Shown here: positions 53,968-55,859 of the stretch, in pieces
Numbering within the stretch: the first letter of the stretch is position 1
How the letters are laid out: each line of letters opens with the position of its first letter
Assembly: GCF_014174375.1 (NCBI RefSeq)
Contig: NZ_JABEQE010000022.1
Coordinates: 1 to 55,859, forward strand
DNA from: Gluconacetobacter asukensis
GTDB lineage: Bacteria; Pseudomonadota; Alphaproteobacteria; Acetobacterales; Acetobacteraceae
Direction: 5' to 3'
Length of the DNA: 55,859 nt
The notes under the pieces: generated by a model
Database searches by the model: none
The model's input: only the letters and a program-made list of their open reading frames with translations
What the model was told of the DNA's origin: nothing
Translations under genes and position numbers: made by a program

Positions 53968-54129
53968 GACCAGAACATGCGGCCTCGCAGCATGTCTGCG
54001 CCTCCGGCTTCTTCCCGCCCTCTTTTTCGAAAGCGTGGGAAAGCCTGGCCGGATCCTCTTCCGCCTGACCTGCCATGGAGGCTTCCTTCTATTTTGAAGA
54101 AGAGTCTGGCCTATTGAGAGGACAGATTG

Positions 54130-54165
54130 ATGAAGCGCAGCCGCTTCAACGAGGAACCGATCCGC
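54130..54165 (+). mobile_element. possible IS3-family orfA start fragment
   Basis: From ATG 54130 the frame reads MKRSRFNEEPI, very like the conserved start of IS3-group orfA proteins (MKRSRFTEEQI). The similarity stops after about a dozen codons and the frame ends soon after, so at most a remnant is left. No terminal repeats were found. The remaining gap 53968-54227 holds nothing else. Confidence 0.35.
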
Positions 54166-54227
54166 CAATCCCGGGCGGTTCAGTCCCACAGGGACGAGCA
54201 GACCACCCCGTCAAAATAGGCCTGGCA

Positions 54228-55394
54228 TCAATCCGCGCCGAACACATCGCGCGTGAAGATCTTGTCCTCGACATCAATGAGCTCCTGGGTGCGCCGGTTC
54301 GCCACGATCACATCACAAACCGCCTTGAACTCCGCCAGATTCCTTACAACGCGCGAGCTGAAGAATCTGTCCTCGTACAGGGCTGGTTCGTAAACGACGA
54401 CTTCGATTCCCTTGGCCTTGATGCGCTTCATGATTCCCTGAATCGCGCTCTGGCGGAAATTATCCGACCCGGCCTTCATCACCAGTCGATAGATACCGAC
54501 CACCTTCGGCTTCAGCGCAATGATCCGTTCCGCCAGGAAGTCCTTGCGGGTGCGGTTTGCGTCGACCACCGCCGAGATCAAATTCTGCGGCACCTGGTCG
54601 TAATTGGCCAAAAGCTGTTTCGTATCCTTGGGCAGGCAATAACCGCCATAGCCCAGGGAGGGGTTATTGTAATGCTGCCCGATGCGCGGATCGAGGCACA
54701 CACCATCAATGATCTGGCGTGAATCCAGGGCGCGGGAAAGCGCGTAGCTGTCGAGTTCGTTGAAGAAGGCCACGCGTAGCGCGAGATAGGTATTGGCGAA
54801 TAGCTTGATGGCTTCGGCTTCGGACGGATCGGTAAGGAGGACGGACATGTCCTTTTTTACTGCCCCTTCGATCAGCAGATCCGCAAAGCGGCGCGCGCGC
54901 ACGCTGCGCTCACCCACGATGATTCGCGAGGGATATAGATTATCGTAAAGCGCACGGCCTTCCCGCAGGAACTCGGGTGAGAAGATCACCTGGTTGGTAT
55001 GCATCCGTGATCGGACGGCCTCGATGAAGCCCACAGGTATGGTCGATTTGATGACGATGGTTGCCGATCTGTTCAGCGCGATGACCTGAGAGATCACCGC
55101 CTCCACCGACGACGTGTCGAAATGACTGGTTTCCGTATCGTAGTTCGTGGGGGTGGCAACGATAACGAAATCGGCATCCCGATAGGCTTCAGCGGGATCA
55201 GTCGTCGCCTTCAGCGAAAGCCGCGCATTGGCGAGGAAATCTTCCATCTCCCTGTCGATGATGGGCGACTGGCGTGCGTTCACCTTCTCGACGCGTACGG
55301 AACTGATGTCGACTGCTGTCACGTCATTGTGCTGCGCCAGGAGAACGGCGTTCGACAGACCGACATATCCAAGCCCCGCAACCGCGATCTTCAT
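54228..55394 (-). CDS. ugd: UDP-glucose 6-dehydrogenase
   Basis: Oxidises UDP-glucose to UDP-glucuronate for polysaccharide synthesis. 388 residues, the short bacterial form. NAD motif [10 protein letters not shown] at 7-16, [26 protein letters not shown], the Lys/Asn helix [20 protein letters not shown], and the catalytic Cys near 250 in [14 protein letters not shown] lies 5-6 nt before ATG 55394. It reads away from the tRNA and 5S end. In acetic acid bacteria glucuronate goes into acetan-like exopolysaccharides, which is background rather than evidence here. Confidence 0.94.
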   Translation of the reverse strand: MKIAVAGLGYVGLSNAVLLAQHNDVTAVDISSVRVEKVNARQSPIIDREMEDFLANARLSLKATTDPAEAYRDADFVIVATPTNYDTETSHFDTSSVEAVISQVIALNRSATIVIKSTIPVGFIEAVRSRMHTNQVIFSPEFLREGRALYDNLYPSRIIVGERSVRARRFADLLIEGAVKKDMSVLLTDPSEAEAIKLFANTYLALRVAFFNELDSYALSRALDSRQIIDGVCLDPRIGQHYNNPSLGYGGYCLPKDTKQLLANYDQVPQNLISAVVDANRTRKDFLAERIIALKPKVVGIYRLVMKAGSDNFRQSAIQGIMKRIKAKGIEVVVYEPALYEDRFFSSRVVRNLAEFKAVCDVIVANRRTQELIDVEDKIFTRDVFGAD

Positions 55395-55697
55395 ATAGTC
55401 CTCGCTTCACATCAATCCGTGGAGTCCACGGGGCGGATTGACCTTGCCCCTGACCTGCTCTGGAGCTTTCATCCAACTGAAGGTAGAGCCTCAGGGAAAG
55501 TTAAGCCCTTGGTTGTAGGGTGTGCAATGGGGCAGGATCGGGGAGCGCATGCCCATCGTCCATTTTGGGCCACCACGCTTGCGCACCAACAGGTTCCCTG
55601 AGTCGAGCAGGGGGGCGGCCCGACCCGCTTTGAACCTGCGAAACCAAGCGACTGATTTTGTTTTGAGTTTAATTTACGCCCAGCCGTGCACCCAAAC
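55395..55697. other. 303-bp gap between ugd and the tRNA terminator
   Basis: No supported gene. A short open frame on the minus strand (55469-55708) runs into the terminator stem and shows no coding character. The stretch at 55655-55690 is AT-rich. Confidence 0.5.
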
Positions 55698-55733
55698 AAA
55701 AACCCCACGAACCTGTTGGTATCGTGGGGTTTT
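55698..55733 (-). terminator. terminator of the tRNA/rRNA transcript
   Basis: AAAACCCCACGA (55699-55710) pairs with TCGTGGGGTTTT (55722-55733) around an 11-base loop. On the minus strand the stem ends in TTTTTGTTTG. It lies 12 bp beyond the tRNA 3' end. Confidence 0.85.
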
Positions 55734-55745
55734 GTGTGTTCGGTA

Positions 55746-55822
<77 letters not shown>

Positions 55823-55840
55823 GTGGTGTTGGGTAGACTG

Positions 55841-55859
55841 GAAGACCTGGCGGCGACCG
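55841..55859 (-). rRNA. rrf: 3' tip of 5S rRNA (cut by window end)
   Basis: The minus strand reads GGTCGCCGCCAGGTCTTC, which matches the 3' end of alphaproteobacterial 5S rRNA (GTAGGTCGCCGCCAGG). Only about 19 bases are present, and the exact mature end is not certain. It implies an rRNA operon reading leftward from beyond the window. Confidence 0.65.

Overview
The window looks like a chromosomal piece of a GC-rich acetic acid bacterium (Acetobacteraceae, most like Gluconacetobacter or Komagataeibacter). The reasons are the gene order (a histidine operon with a HIT protein; pyrB-pyrC-plsY-dprA-topA-rnr), the alphaproteobacterial initiator tRNA next to a 5S rRNA end, and many GC-rich intergenic palindromes. 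The genus is an inference from gene content; no search was run.

Left part, 1-11.6 kb: a ubiquinone-type hydroxylase and a nitroreductase read leftward. Diverging from them is a histidine operon: hisB, a DUF2628 gene, hisH, a single frame carrying a GNAT acetyltransferase plus HisA, hisF, hisE and a HIT hydrolase. Next come a Trp-rich lipoprotein, an AT-richer secreted esterase, an ABC exporter and endonuclease III. Two copies of a 120-bp hairpin element bracket comEC exactly.

Centre, 14-35 kb: housekeeping genes. gltX, pyrB, a dihydroorotase-like gene lacking the HxH zinc motif, plsY and dprA are chained by 4-bp stop/start overlaps. After them come topA, rnr, an S41 peptidase and DUF1491. 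An OmpA-family porin, cysK with a divergent Rrf2 regulator, two small envelope proteins, parE, an EamA exporter and a 2-hydroxyacid dehydrogenase follow.

Right part, 35-54 kb: an accessory block of three large TonB-dependent receptors interleaved with three exported peptidases (S10, M28, M1). I read it as a peptide-scavenging locus. The three receptor genes share an upstream dyad (ATGTTGC-N6-GCAACAT), a promoter at fixed distance from it, and a leader hairpin about 100 nt before the start codon. The leader of receptor 2 is duplicated in tandem and preceded by a fragment of the dehydrogenase gene that lies before receptor 1. Receptor 2 appears to be a mosaic: its leader and signal peptide match receptor 1, and its body and terminator match receptor 3.

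Right end, 54-55.9 kb: a short possible IS3 remnant, UDP-glucose 6-dehydrogenase, initiator tRNA-Met with its terminator, and the 3' tip of a 5S rRNA, the last three on the minus strand. The window therefore ends at the tail of an rRNA operon.
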